NCBI GenBank assembly: GCA_040758475.1
Contig: JBFLVN010000100.1
Span: 1-12,361, forward strand
Length of the DNA: 12,361 nt
From: JBFLVN01 sp040758475
GTDB lineage: Bacteria > JAGRBM01
Reading direction: 5' to 3'
Of this stretch, positions 1-7,314 are shown one piece after another; position 1 is the stretch's first letter, and each line of letters begins with the position of its first letter. The translations under genes were made by a program, and so were the position numbers. Under the pieces are notes generated by a model. The model worked only from the letters and a program-made list of their open reading frames with translations. It searched no databases and was not told the DNA's origin.

Positions 1-228
1 TCCGGTTCCGTTGGGGGTTTCTTCGGGAAGCTGCCCGTACTTGGCAAAGACTCGCAGGGCGCGGGCGGCGTCTTCCATGAGGAACTTGAGATGGTTCCGG
101 TAGCTTGGCGAGAGTTGGTCGAAGTGCTTGTGGTAAAGGTCGGCCAGGTGGGTCTCCTTGCCCGCGAGCACGGTGCTTGCCAGGAGGAGGGAAACCCCCA
201 CCGTAAGATAGATGGACCGGAAGCGCAC
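1..228 (-). CDS. Exported protein of unknown function, N-terminal part only
   Basis: Reading the minus strand from a GTG at 228 gives 76 residues that run off the left edge, so the C-terminus is missing. The first 22 residues are a typical Sec signal peptide: RFR, then a hydrophobic core (IYLTVGVSLLLAS), then TVLA with likely cleavage before GKE. The mature part begins KETHLADLYHKHF and has an amphipathic helical look, with many Leu, His and Arg. I recognise no family. There is no cysteine at the cleavage site, so it is not an obvious lipoprotein. The start is chosen because it sits directly before the signal peptide; no strong SD precedes it. The gene diverges from ruvX, with 78 bp between the two starts. 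The reading is continuous, and the signal peptide makes chance coding unlikely. Confidence 0.6.
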   Translation of the reverse strand, partial: MRFRSIYLTVGVSLLLASTVLAGKETHLADLYHKHFDQLSPSYRNHLKFLMEDAARALRVFAKYGQLPEETPNGTG

Positions 229-306
229 GGACGGGATTCTAACCGGGAGGGGCTCCCCCCGCCAGCACGTGGCGCGCTCCTTGCCGCCGGTCTACGATTG
301 TCCTTC

Positions 307-759
307 ATGCGCATCCTGGCTGTTGATTGGGGCGAGAAGCGGGTGGGGCTCGCCGTTTCGGACGAATCGGGCCGCTTCGCCCTGCCGCGGGGATTCGCCC
401 TGCGCCGCTCCGACCGGGAGGCCATCGGGAAGATCGTGGACCTGGCCCGGCAGGAAGGGGCGGAGACGATTCTCCTGGGCCTTCCCTTGAAGATGCAAGG
501 CGGGGAGGGGGACGCCGCCGGCCGCGTCCGCAAGCTCTCCACGATCCTGGAAAAAGCCTCGGGCCTGCCGGTTGTTCTCCGGGACGAGCGGTTGACGACC
601 CAGGAAGCCCGCGAACGCCTCCGGGCGGCGGGGGTAAAACCCCGGGACATTCCGGAGAAGATCGACGAGACGGCGGCCGTGATCCTTTTGGAAGACTATT
701 TTTCCGAACTCTCCGGCAAGGCAAAGGCTCATGCAGCAGGACCTCAAAGCCAAGACTGA
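307..759 (+). CDS. ruvX: RuvX/YqgF, putative pre-16S rRNA nuclease (Holliday junction resolvase-like)
   Basis: 150 residues, close to the usual family size of about 140-150. It has the RNase H-like fold signature of YqgF: beta-strand 1 with D7 in ILAVDWGEKRVGLAVSD, the ILLGLP strand (55-60) followed by a Gly-rich turn, the VVLRDERLTT motif with D93/E94, and IDETAAVILLEDYF with D120 near the end. These acidic residues form the metal site in the family. YqgF matures the 5' end of 16S rRNA in Escherichia coli; a resolvase role is the older assignment. The frame is open upstream to 91, but homology begins at the ATG at 307, just before the first strand. No SD precedes this ATG. The 3' end overlaps mltG by 29 bp, which points to translational coupling. 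The ruvX-mltG pairing is common in bacteria. Confidence 0.93.
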   Translation: MRILAVDWGEKRVGLAVSDESGRFALPRGFALRRSDREAIGKIVDLARQEGAETILLGLPLKMQGGEGDAAGRVRKLSTILEKASGLPVVLRDERLTTQEARERLRAAGVKPRDIPEKIDETAAVILLEDYFSELSGKAKAHAAGPQSQD

Positions 760-1813
760 GGGGCGGAAGGAACGCCGGGAGAAGCCCTCCCACGGCGCCC
801 TTTTGCTCGTCCTGCTCGCCATGGGCCTTGGCCTCTTTGGCGTCTTTCGGCTCCTCCGCGCACCGGAGCCGGGGCCAGCAAAGCCCGTGACCGCCTTCGA
901 GGTTCCCGCCGGATCGACGGCCAGGAGCATCTCCCTGCGCTTGCACGAAAAGGGGCTCATCCGCGACGAGCGGGCCTTCCGGGCTCTCATCGTGGCGACG
1001 GGCTCGGCCAAAAAACTCCGGGCGGGGGAGTTCCCGCTTTCGCCTTCCATGTCGGCACGGGAGGTACTCGACGCCCTCCTTCGCGGTCCGCCGGTGTTGC
1101 ACGAAGTATTGGTTCCCGAAGGCTTTACGGCCCGCCAGATCGCCGCGCGCCTCGAAGCCCTGGGGATCGGCTCCGCCGCCAGATACAAGGAACTCGCCTT
1201 CTCCAAAAGTTTTACCGCGTCCCTGGGCGTCCAAGCCGATTCGCTCGAGGGTTATCTCTTCCCGACGACGTACTCCTTTTCCAAACCTTTCTCCGAGGAA
1301 AAAGTCCTCTCCGACATGGTGGGATCGCTCCGCAAAGCGCTTCCAATGGGCTGGGAGGCAGGGGCAAGGCGCCAGGGGCTCAAATCCCTCCACGAACTTT
1401 TGACTCTCGCCTCCATCGTCGAGAAGGAGACGGGCCAGGGCTTCGAGCGTCCGCTCATCGCGGGGCTTTTCCTCAACCGTCTCAAGAAGGGCATGCGCCT
1501 CCAGACCGATCCGACGGTGATCTACGGCATCGGTGAAACTTACGACGGGAACATCCGGAAGAAAGACCTTTTGAAACCCACCCCGTACAACACCTACGTG
1601 ATCAAGGGCCTTCCGCCGGGGCCGATAGCGAGCCCGGGCCTTGCCGCCATCCAGGCGGTCCTCTCGCCCCAGCCGAGCGGGTATCTCTTCTTCGTCGCGC
1701 GCAAGGACGGCACCCACCATTTCTCCGAAACCTACGGCGAGCACGAGCAAGCGGTCCGTTACTATCAACTGGGGAGGGGCAAGCCCCCCCGGCAAACCTC
1801 CGCCAAGCGGTAG
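731..1813 (+). CDS. mltG: MltG, endolytic murein transglycosylase (YceG-like)
   Basis: 360 residues, against 340 in E. coli. A cytoplasmic basic stretch (residues 1-20, RKERREK) is followed by one transmembrane anchor at about 22-42 and then a periplasmic LysM-like and catalytic part. The YceG signature is intact: PEGFTARQIAARL (129-141), LEGYLFPTTY (172-181), LASIVEKETG with the family's catalytic glutamate (E231), FLNRLKKGMRLQTDPTVIYG (247-266), and YNTYVIKGLPPGPIASPG (286-303). The enzyme cleaves nascent glycan strands in the periplasm and is thought to end chain elongation. The ATG at 731 lies inside ruvX, so the two genes are probably co-transcribed. The last 12 residues (GKPPRQTSAKR region) are a basic tail of no known role. 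All key motifs are present and the reading frame is unbroken. Confidence 0.95.
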   Translation: MQQDLKAKTEGRKERREKPSHGALLLVLLAMGLGLFGVFRLLRAPEPGPAKPVTAFEVPAGSTARSISLRLHEKGLIRDERAFRALIVATGSAKKLRAGEFPLSPSMSAREVLDALLRGPPVLHEVLVPEGFTARQIAARLEALGIGSAARYKELAFSKSFTASLGVQADSLEGYLFPTTYSFSKPFSEEKVLSDMVGSLRKALPMGWEAGARRQGLKSLHELLTLASIVEKETGQGFERPLIAGLFLNRLKKGMRLQTDPTVIYGIGETYDGNIRKKDLLKPTPYNTYVIKGLPPGPIASPGLAAIQAVLSPQPSGYLFFVARKDGTHHFSETYGEHEQAVRYYQLGRGKPPRQTSAKR

Positions 1814-1818
1814 CCCCC

Positions 1819-1844
1819 GCGCATTCCGCCCGGCTAGGATGCGC
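1819..1844 (+). terminator. Hairpin between mltG and the aldehyde dehydrogenase gene
   Basis: GCGCAT (1819-1824), a bulged T, and CC pair with GGATGCGC (1837-1844) around a 9-nt loop, starting 6 nt after the mltG stop. There is no U-tract, so it is a weak candidate for an intrinsic terminator. It may instead be an intercistronic hairpin. Confidence 0.3.
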
Positions 1845-1862
1845 CCGCCGGATTGCGGCACC

Positions 1863-1869
1863 GGAGGGG
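1863..1869 (+). promoter_or_regulatory. Shine-Dalgarno site that fixes the aldehyde dehydrogenase start
   Basis: GGAGGGG ends 7 nt before the ATG at 1877. This favours that ATG over an in-frame TTG at 1853, which would add 8 residues not matching the family and would place this SD inside the coding region. Confidence 0.75.
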
Positions 1870-1876
1870 CTCCTTC

Positions 1877-3376
1877 ATGCGCGAGTACAAGCTCTACATC
1901 AACGGTCAATTCGTGGACGCCGAAGGGGGCGCCACGTTCGAGTCCATCAACCCCCACGACCAGTCGGTTTCCTGCAAATGTGCTCTCGGCGGCGAGAAGG
2001 ACGTGCAAAAGGCCCTCGAAGCCGCCCGCGTGGCTTTTCCCGCCTGGAGCAAGACCAAGCCCGCCGACCGGGCGAAGAAACTCCGCCAGTGCGCTGAGAT
2101 CATTTCGAAGAACTTGGGCGCGTGGGCCCCTATCGAGGCCGAAGACTCGGGCTCCGTGCTCCGCAAGGCCATGGGCGACCTGGGACAGTCGGCCATCACC
2201 TTCCAGTACTACGCCGACCAGTGCGAGCGTTTTGATTGGCTCCGCCCCCTTCCGCTCATCGAGCGCCCGGCCATGGCCCAGCTCTACGTGGCAAAGGAGC
2301 CCGTGGGCGTCTGCTCCCAGATCATCCCCTGGAACTTCCCGCTCCTCATGGCCGCCTGGAAACTCGGTCCCGCCCTCGCCATGGGAAACACGGTGGTCCT
2401 CAAACCGGCGATGGAAACGCCCGCTACGGCGATGGAATTTGCCAAGGCGATCCACGATGCCGGAATCTTCCCCCCGGGCGTCGTGAACATCCTCCCCGGC
2501 GGCGCGGAAGCCGGAAGGGCCATGACGCTTAGTCCCATCGCCGACAAGGTGGCTTTTACGGGTTCGACCGTCGTGGGCAAGGAAATCATGGAAGGGGCCG
2601 CCAAGACGCTGAAGCGCGTGACCCTGGAACTCGGCGGCAAGAGCGCCAACATCGTTCTCGAAGACGCCGACCTGGACAGCGCCATCGACGCGGCCCTCTG
2701 GGCGACTTTCTTCCATGCCGGGCAGGCCTGCGAATCGGGGACGCGCCTCTTCCTTCCCGAAACCCTCCACGACGACGTCCTCTCCAAGATCGTGGAAAAG
2801 ACCAAGAAGATCAGGCTCGGCGACCCCAAGCAGATGACGAGCGACGTGGGCCCGGTCGTGAGCAAGCGCCAGTACGAGCGCATCCTCGGCTACATCGAGA
2901 AGGGCAAGAAGGAAGGGGCCCGCTGCGCCGTGGGCGGAAAAGCCGCCACGGGGCCGGGGCTCGAAAAAGGCTTCTACATCGAGCCCACCATCTTCGCGGA
3001 CGTGAAGAACGACATGACCATCGCCCGGGAGGAAATCTTCGGGCCGGTCCTCTGCGTGCTCAAGTACAAGAACGTCCAGGAGGCCGTCGAACTGGCCAAC
3101 CAGTCCACCTACGGCCTCGGCGGCGCCGTGTGGAGCAAGGACCTTCCGAAAGCGATGGACGTGGCGAGACAGATCCGGACGGGCACAGTCTGGATCAACG
3201 AGTACCACATGCTCAACGTGAACGCTCCCTTCGGCGGCTACAAACAATCGGGCATCGGCCGGGAGTTCGGAAACGAAGGCCTCGAAGCCTACGTCGAAAC
3301 CAAGACCATCTACATGGACCTCGTCGGCAAGCGCGAAAAGAAGGTCTGGTACGACATGATCGCCCGGCGGGGATAG
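1877..3376 (+). CDS. NAD(P)-dependent aldehyde dehydrogenase
   Basis: 499 residues, a full-length ALDH-superfamily protein. Cofactor and catalytic residues are visible in order: IIPWNFP with N153 (oxyanion hole), VVLKPAME with K176, AFTGST (226-231) in the Rossmann turn, LELGGKSANIV with general base E251, GQAC with the nucleophile C285, EEIFGPV with the ribose-binding E386 and F388, and GYKQSGIGRE near the C-terminus. The enzyme oxidises an aldehyde to the carboxylic acid in the cytoplasm. The sequence resembles the betaine/broad-specificity ALDH group, but substrate cannot be read from it. It follows mltG by 63 bp with a hairpin between, so co-transcription is uncertain. A luciferase-like monooxygenase at 7315 might share a pathway with it, which is inference only. 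No lesion is seen. Confidence 0.95.
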   Translation: MREYKLYINGQFVDAEGGATFESINPHDQSVSCKCALGGEKDVQKALEAARVAFPAWSKTKPADRAKKLRQCAEIISKNLGAWAPIEAEDSGSVLRKAMGDLGQSAITFQYYADQCERFDWLRPLPLIERPAMAQLYVAKEPVGVCSQIIPWNFPLLMAAWKLGPALAMGNTVVLKPAMETPATAMEFAKAIHDAGIFPPGVVNILPGGAEAGRAMTLSPIADKVAFTGSTVVGKEIMEGAAKTLKRVTLELGGKSANIVLEDADLDSAIDAALWATFFHAGQACESGTRLFLPETLHDDVLSKIVEKTKKIRLGDPKQMTSDVGPVVSKRQYERILGYIEKGKKEGARCAVGGKAATGPGLEKGFYIEPTIFADVKNDMTIAREEIFGPVLCVLKYKNVQEAVELANQSTYGLGGAVWSKDLPKAMDVARQIRTGTVWINEYHMLNVNAPFGGYKQSGIGREFGNEGLEAYVETKTIYMDLVGKREKKVWYDMIARRG

Positions 3377-3719
3377 GTCCCGCGATTTGGTAAAAATCTG
3401 GGGCCTGTGGGTCATCTGACTCCCTCGAAATTGGATGGCCACCTGACCATCTGACCGGAAACCCGTTTAGCCGCTCGGAAACCGCCTAACCGATGAAGGT
3501 GGCCAGATGGCCATGCTTTTTTTGTTGGCCATCTTCCCGGGGAAGACGATCAAGAAGATCATCATTTTTTTCCAGAAATCTGGAGCATCTGGGTCACCTG
3601 GGTGTGGAACCTGGACAGATGGAGACTGTTTTAGACGGGCGTGAACGAGTTCAGACGCGGGCGGATGCCGCACCGGTGAATTTCAGACAAGCCTATTTTA
3701 GCACGTTTTTAAAAATACT
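3377..3719. repeat. 343-bp non-coding stretch with degenerate repeats and hairpins
   Basis: I see no credible gene here; the short open frames on both strands lack family features and SD sites. What it holds is a 28-nt imperfect direct repeat (3392-3419 and 3574-3601, 22 of 28 identical, core AAATCTGG), and several copies of a phrase like GRYCAYCTGRCY in both orientations, for example GGTCATCTGAC, GACCATCTGACC and GGTCACCTGGG. It also has a 9-bp inverted repeat AGATGGCCA/TGGCCATCT (3505-3513 with 3526-3534) around a T-rich loop, and the hairpin TCTTCC-CGG-GGAAGA (3532-3546). A near-tandem pair of units starting CGGAAACC lies at 3456 and 3476. The stretch lies between two convergent genes. It could be a decayed repeat element, a REP-like sequence, or a structured 3' region. 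Confidence 0.55.
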
Positions 3720-4358
3720 CTACCGCCGCAGTGGCCGGTAGTTGTAATAACCAACCATGACATTGACTAGCTCGTCGATGAGTTCTTCGGCCGAAAGATG
3801 GCTTGGCCGCTCCAGGGCGATTCCGATTACCGCAGCCCGGACCATGGTTACGACGAGGAACATCCCGGCGTCGAGATTGGAGCGGTTGTATCTCTCCCCG
3901 CTCTCGACGGCCATCTGGCGGGCGAAGGCCAGCATTTGTTTCTCGATCATCTGGACGGCGGCGATCTCCTGAAGCCGGGGAATCTGCTCCACTACGACAC
4001 GAGCGAGGCCGGCGTGCTCCCCAAGCAAATCCACCGCCGCGTGGAGCCACTGCTTGGCGGCCAGGGGGAGGGGTTCCTGGATGAGGGAGGCCATCCGGCC
4101 TTGGAGCCGCTTGACCGTTTCGAAGACGATGGAATTGAGAAGGGCCGCCACCACCGCGTCCTTGTCGGGAAAATATTCGTAGATCGTGCCGATGCTCACC
4201 CCCGCCCGGGCGGCGATCTTGTTGGTGGACGTTTTGGCGTATCCTTCCTTCACCAGAACCTGAGCGGTGGCCTCCAGGATGCTCTGGACGGTCTTCTTCG
4301 CGCGCCCCTGGACGGGGGCCCTGCGCTTCGTATTTCCCTTTGTTTGGCGCTTCTTCAC
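3720..4358 (-). CDS. TetR/AcrR-family transcriptional repressor
   Basis: 212 residues, typical TetR length. The first 20 residues are basic (KKRQTKGNTKRR). The DNA-binding domain spans about 23-72: helix 1 VQSILEATAQVLVKEG, then TSTNKIAARAGVSIGTIYEYF, which is the classic TetR helix-turn-helix, then PDKDAVVAAL leading into helix 4. Residues 75-212 form the helical ligand-binding and dimerisation half, which is not informative about the ligand. The start is a GTG at 4358 with AGGGCAGGA just upstream. The gene diverges from the large secreted glycoside-active protein, with 102 bp between the starts. By the usual TetR arrangement it probably represses itself and that neighbour. The last codons reach 3720, and the T/A-rich palindrome at 3706-3715 follows the stop on this strand. 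Confidence 0.93.
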   Translation of the reverse strand: MKKRQTKGNTKRRAPVQGRAKKTVQSILEATAQVLVKEGYAKTSTNKIAARAGVSIGTIYEYFPDKDAVVAALLNSIVFETVKRLQGRMASLIQEPLPLAAKQWLHAAVDLLGEHAGLARVVVEQIPRLQEIAAVQMIEKQMLAFARQMAVESGERYNRSNLDAGMFLVVTMVRAAVIGIALERPSHLSAEELIDELVNVMVGYYNYRPLRR

Positions 4359-4460
4359 GGTCCTGCCCTTTCGCCTACGAATCCGAGTAGAACCTGAATA
4401 GTAGCTCAGATATTTTCGAAAACGCCAACTCTCCTCCCCTGGAGAAAAGGAGGTGTCCCC
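4359..4460. promoter_or_regulatory. Divergent promoter region with candidate operator palindrome
   Basis: This 102-bp gap must carry promoters for both tetR and the secreted protein. TTTTCGAAAA at 4413-4422 is a perfect 10-bp palindrome in otherwise GC-rich DNA and is the best operator candidate. I see no clear -35/-10 pair. A longer, imperfect TetR site cannot be excluded. Confidence 0.4.
4433..4455 (+). promoter_or_regulatory. Near-perfect SD with a hairpin that could mask it
   Basis: AAGGAGGTG (4447-4455) matches the anti-SD over nine bases and ends 5 nt before the ATG at 4461. CCTCC at 4433-4437 can pair with GGAGG at 4449-4453. CTCC at 4434-4437 can alternatively pair with GGAG at 4441-4444, which would free the SD. 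The sequence is visible; the regulatory meaning is inference. Confidence 0.45.
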
Positions 4461-7220
4461 ATGAAGAAATTAAGAACGGTTTTCTTCGCGCTGCTGGCGC
4501 TCGGCGCGGCCCAAAGGGCCTATGCCGTCCTGCCCCTCTCGCCCGATTACAGCTCCACCTACGGCGGCGGGACCTACGGCTCGTGGTTCGTGGACGGAAA
4601 CGGCCTTCCCGCCTACGACTACACCAACGGGAATGCCGCCGAGTCGGGCGAATTCATCACCGCCCAGCCGCCCTTCCACCTCCTCGGAAACACAGGGACG
4701 CTCCTGCACACCTACGCCGACGGCTACCACGTGCTTTTCACGAGCCGCACGTTTCCGCGGCACGCCAATTATTTCCGCCCCTCCCGGCAGGCTTGGGGCG
4801 GCGGGTTCGGTTGGGTTTACGACCGCACGGCCAATCAGGCGTGGAGCACTTACTACCCCGACAAGCTGCCTACGGCGACCTACGACACCACCTGGGGCAT
4901 GGGCTACGCGCGAAAGGTGGTGGGCTACAACAACGTGAGCGTGGAAGAAACCACTTTCTCTCCCCTCGGGGACGACGAAGTGGTGATGCAGAAGATCGTC
5001 ATTCAGAACAACGCCGCCACGAGCAAGACCATCAGCTACTACGCTTATTGGGATTGGGACCCCTACATCCTTAGGCCCCCGCTGATCCCGGGCATCATCA
5101 TGCCCTACTACGAGGAAGACCCTTCCGAGGATTACTGGCTCTCGTACGACGCCGGCAGGAGCGCCCTCAAGGCGGCGAGCATGGCCACGGCGGGGAACCT
5201 GAACCAGCCCGACGGCCTCTCGGACCCCTCTCCCAAGACCGCTTTTCTCGTTTTCCTGAACGCGCCCATGACGGGATACGAAACGGTGAAGAGCCAGGTC
5301 TTCTCGCCCGGCCAGGATCATCCCTGGCCCGACGCGATGAACCCGGTCGCGCTCACCAACAGCAAGTCGGTTTGGTACGGGTACAACAGCCAGCACATGC
5401 TCTTCGTCGCGGAGAGGCGGGTGACGATCCCCGCCGGCGGCAGCACGACGCTCTACACGCTCTACGGCTTTACGCGCCGGGACCAGGAAAACGCGGTCAT
5501 CGATGCCTTCCGGGCGAGCTACGCGAACCGGCTCACCGACACCATGAACCACTTCAAGAACAAGGCGGTCAAATTCACCGTGCCCAGCGCCGCCGACAAA
5601 TGGCTGAGCCGCGAGGTGGCCTGGAACTCGTACTACATGAATGCGGCCATTACGCGGGAGGACTGGTTCGGCGGCGACGCTCACACGCTCAACCAGAACA
5701 GTACGTATCTTTTGGACGTGGGGCAGAACATCGCCCCGCGGGACCAAATCCAGTACGCGGCGGCTTTCATCTACGCCAATCCGGCGATGGCCAAGGAGAT
5801 GCTCCGGTACACCTTGCGGACCGCCTATTCCGACGGGCACTTCGCCTTCGGGACCGGCGGCTACGGCGCCGACGCCATGTCGGAAGCCATCCAGACGTCG
5901 AGCGATCACGGGCTCTGGCCGGGGTGGGGCGTGGCCGAATACGTGAACGCCACCCGCGACTACGCTTTCCTGGACGAGACGATCAAATACAACGGCAGCT
6001 CCCAGACGGCTTCCGTCTATAACGTGCTCAAGAAGGTCATCACCTATCAGCTCAACACCGTGGGAACGGGGCCCCACGGTCTCGTGAAGATCCTGGACGC
6101 TGATTGGGCCGACGGGCTCACCAAGATTTCAGGCAATTTCGACGCGACCTACCAGAACGGGGAATCCGTCCCGAACACGGCCTTGGCCATCTGGATCTAT
6201 CCCCTGGTGAGGGATCTGGCCATTCGCAAGGGGGATACAACCTTTGCTAACACGCTGGCCACCGCCACTATTAATTTACGGACCGCCCTGGCGGCCCAGT
6301 GGCGGACCAACATGTTCAACCGGGCCTATCTGGTGAACGCGAGCAACCAAATGTACGAGCTCGGCGGGGACGTGTTCTGGGCGGAAGGCAATTCGTTCGC
6401 GGGCCTGGCCGAAGACAAGATCATGACCCCCGCCCAGGTGGACGCCCTCGTGGCGAAAATCCTGGATTCGAGCACGGGCGCCATGACCCCCTTGGGCCTC
6501 AATTACACGGGCAAAGTGTCGCCGGGATACTCGGCCCCGGGTAGTGGCGGCGCCATCGGCGGCGGCGATACCCAGTGGTACAGCCTGAGCAGCTTCCTCA
6601 TCCGCGGCATGGCCAATTACGCCGACGTCTCCACCGCCGCCAAGAACCTGGCCTGGGCCGAATTCAAGAAGAGCACGCTGGCCAACCACGCAGCCCTCTA
6701 CCCCGACCAGTTCTACGGCCTCGTCAGCGGGCCGGATAGCTACTACACGACTCTCAACGATTTTGGGAACGTGCCGGGGACGTCCTGGCTTGAAACGCTG
6801 GTGAATACGGTGAACCCTGTCTTCCCTATCGCTCTTCTTCCCGACGACATCCCCCATTCCATCAACAACATGCACAGCCACACGCACATCGTTTACAACG
6901 CGGCGAAACTGGCCGGCTTCTACCCCAACAAGGACGGCTACGTGATCAAGCCGGCCATGCCCGCGGACGACGGCTTTGGCTGGGAGGCTGAAAATTTCGG
7001 CCTCCAGTACGAGCCCTATGCCATTACCGGCAAGATCAAGGCGGCAGCGACCGGGACGGTCCAGATGAAGGTGACGCTTACGAACGAGCTAACTTCCGCA
7101 CCCACGATCTTCGTGAAGCGCAATGGCGTGAACGTTTCCTTCACTCGTACGGGCAACGTCGTCACGTTCAACCTCTCGCTCACGGCCAACACCGCCGTCA
7201 ACTGGAGCATCACGAACTAA
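4461..7220 (+). CDS. Large secreted glycoside hydrolase/phosphorylase-like protein, GH94-related (alpha/alpha)6 barrel
   Basis: 919 residues. A Sec signal peptide covers 1-22 (KKLR, hydrophobic core, AYA before VLP). About 60-370 looks like the beta-sandwich domain of GH94/GH15-clan enzymes, with VVMQKIVIQNN and ISYYAYWDWD. About 375-840 resembles the GH94 catalytic barrel: NIAPRDQIQYAAAFIYANP (423-441), SSDHGLWPGWGVAEYVNAT (480-498), DADWADGL (546-553), matching the DWNDG motif that carries the family's acid catalyst, then NGESVPNTALAIW (566-578), and at the end HSHTHIVYNAAKLAGFYP (805-822) followed by DGYVIKPAMP. A C-terminal beta domain (about 855-919) may be a carbohydrate-binding or sorting module. 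Family members act on beta-glucosides, often cellobiose, chitobiose or beta-1,2-glucans. Export is odd for a phosphorylase. The strong SD suggests high expression. Family is by motif resemblance; substrate is unknown. Confidence 0.7.
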   Translation: MKKLRTVFFALLALGAAQRAYAVLPLSPDYSSTYGGGTYGSWFVDGNGLPAYDYTNGNAAESGEFITAQPPFHLLGNTGTLLHTYADGYHVLFTSRTFPRHANYFRPSRQAWGGGFGWVYDRTANQAWSTYYPDKLPTATYDTTWGMGYARKVVGYNNVSVEETTFSPLGDDEVVMQKIVIQNNAATSKTISYYAYWDWDPYILRPPLIPGIIMPYYEEDPSEDYWLSYDAGRSALKAASMATAGNLNQPDGLSDPSPKTAFLVFLNAPMTGYETVKSQVFSPGQDHPWPDAMNPVALTNSKSVWYGYNSQHMLFVAERRVTIPAGGSTTLYTLYGFTRRDQENAVIDAFRASYANRLTDTMNHFKNKAVKFTVPSAADKWLSREVAWNSYYMNAAITREDWFGGDAHTLNQNSTYLLDVGQNIAPRDQIQYAAAFIYANPAMAKEMLRYTLRTAYSDGHFAFGTGGYGADAMSEAIQTSSDHGLWPGWGVAEYVNATRDYAFLDETIKYNGSSQTASVYNVLKKVITYQLNTVGTGPHGLVKILDADWADGLTKISGNFDATYQNGESVPNTALAIWIYPLVRDLAIRKGDTTFANTLATATINLRTALAAQWRTNMFNRAYLVNASNQMYELGGDVFWAEGNSFAGLAEDKIMTPAQVDALVAKILDSSTGAMTPLGLNYTGKVSPGYSAPGSGGAIGGGDTQWYSLSSFLIRGMANYADVSTAAKNLAWAEFKKSTLANHAALYPDQFYGLVSGPDSYYTTLNDFGNVPGTSWLETLVNTVNPVFPIALLPDDIPHSINNMHSHTHIVYNAAKLAGFYPNKDGYVIKPAMPADDGFGWEAENFGLQYEPYAITGKIKAAATGTVQMKVTLTNELTSAPTIFVKRNGVNVSFTRTGNVVTFNLSLTANTAVNWSITN

Positions 7221-7234
7221 AGCACTGCTTCCAG

Positions 7235-7270
7235 ATTCCCGCGGCCCCTTCCTCCCGGGGCCGCGGGAGT
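7235..7270 (+). terminator. 14-bp GC-rich hairpin after the secreted enzyme gene
   Basis: Positions 7235-7248 pair with 7257-7270 around an 8-nt loop. The inner 12 bp (TCCCGCGGCCCC with its complement) are perfect, followed outward by one G-U and one A-T pair. It starts 14 nt after the stop. No U-tract follows, so it may terminate imperfectly, act with Rho, or protect the upstream 3' end. Confidence 0.55.
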
Positions 7271-7300
7271 CCGTCCCCCCGCAAGCCATCCGCTTTCACC

Positions 7301-7307
7301 AAAGGAG
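7301..7307 (+). promoter_or_regulatory. Shine-Dalgarno site of the luciferase-like gene
   Basis: AAAGGAG ends 7 nt before the ATG at 7315, which sets this start with confidence. The encoded KFGLIYEM strand is the usual beginning of the family. Confidence 0.8.
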
Positions 7308-7314
7308 ATACGCC

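Noticed and set aside
91..306. Extended N-terminus of RuvX
   Set aside because: It overlaps the divergent signal-peptide gene on the other strand and lies outside the family's conserved region.
305..3442. A 1045-residue open frame on the minus strand, opposite ruvX, mltG and the aldehyde dehydrogenase gene
   Set aside because: It spans three clearly real genes, has low-complexity composition rich in Gly, Arg and His, and shows no family motif. Long antisense frames are expected in GC-rich DNA.
3706..3715. TTTTTAAAAA palindrome downstream of tetR as a terminator
   Set aside because: It is an AT-only palindrome with no GC stem, so it would not form a stable terminator hairpin.
3467..3741. Short open frames on both strands in the repeat-rich gap
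   Set aside because: They have no SD and no recognisable domain, and they overlap each other and the repeats. A decayed antitoxin-like gene was considered but could not be supported.
4470..6077. A 535-residue minus-strand frame opposite the secreted enzyme
   Set aside because: It is a shadow of the real gene, with repetitive Val/Gly/Arg composition and no SD or motif.
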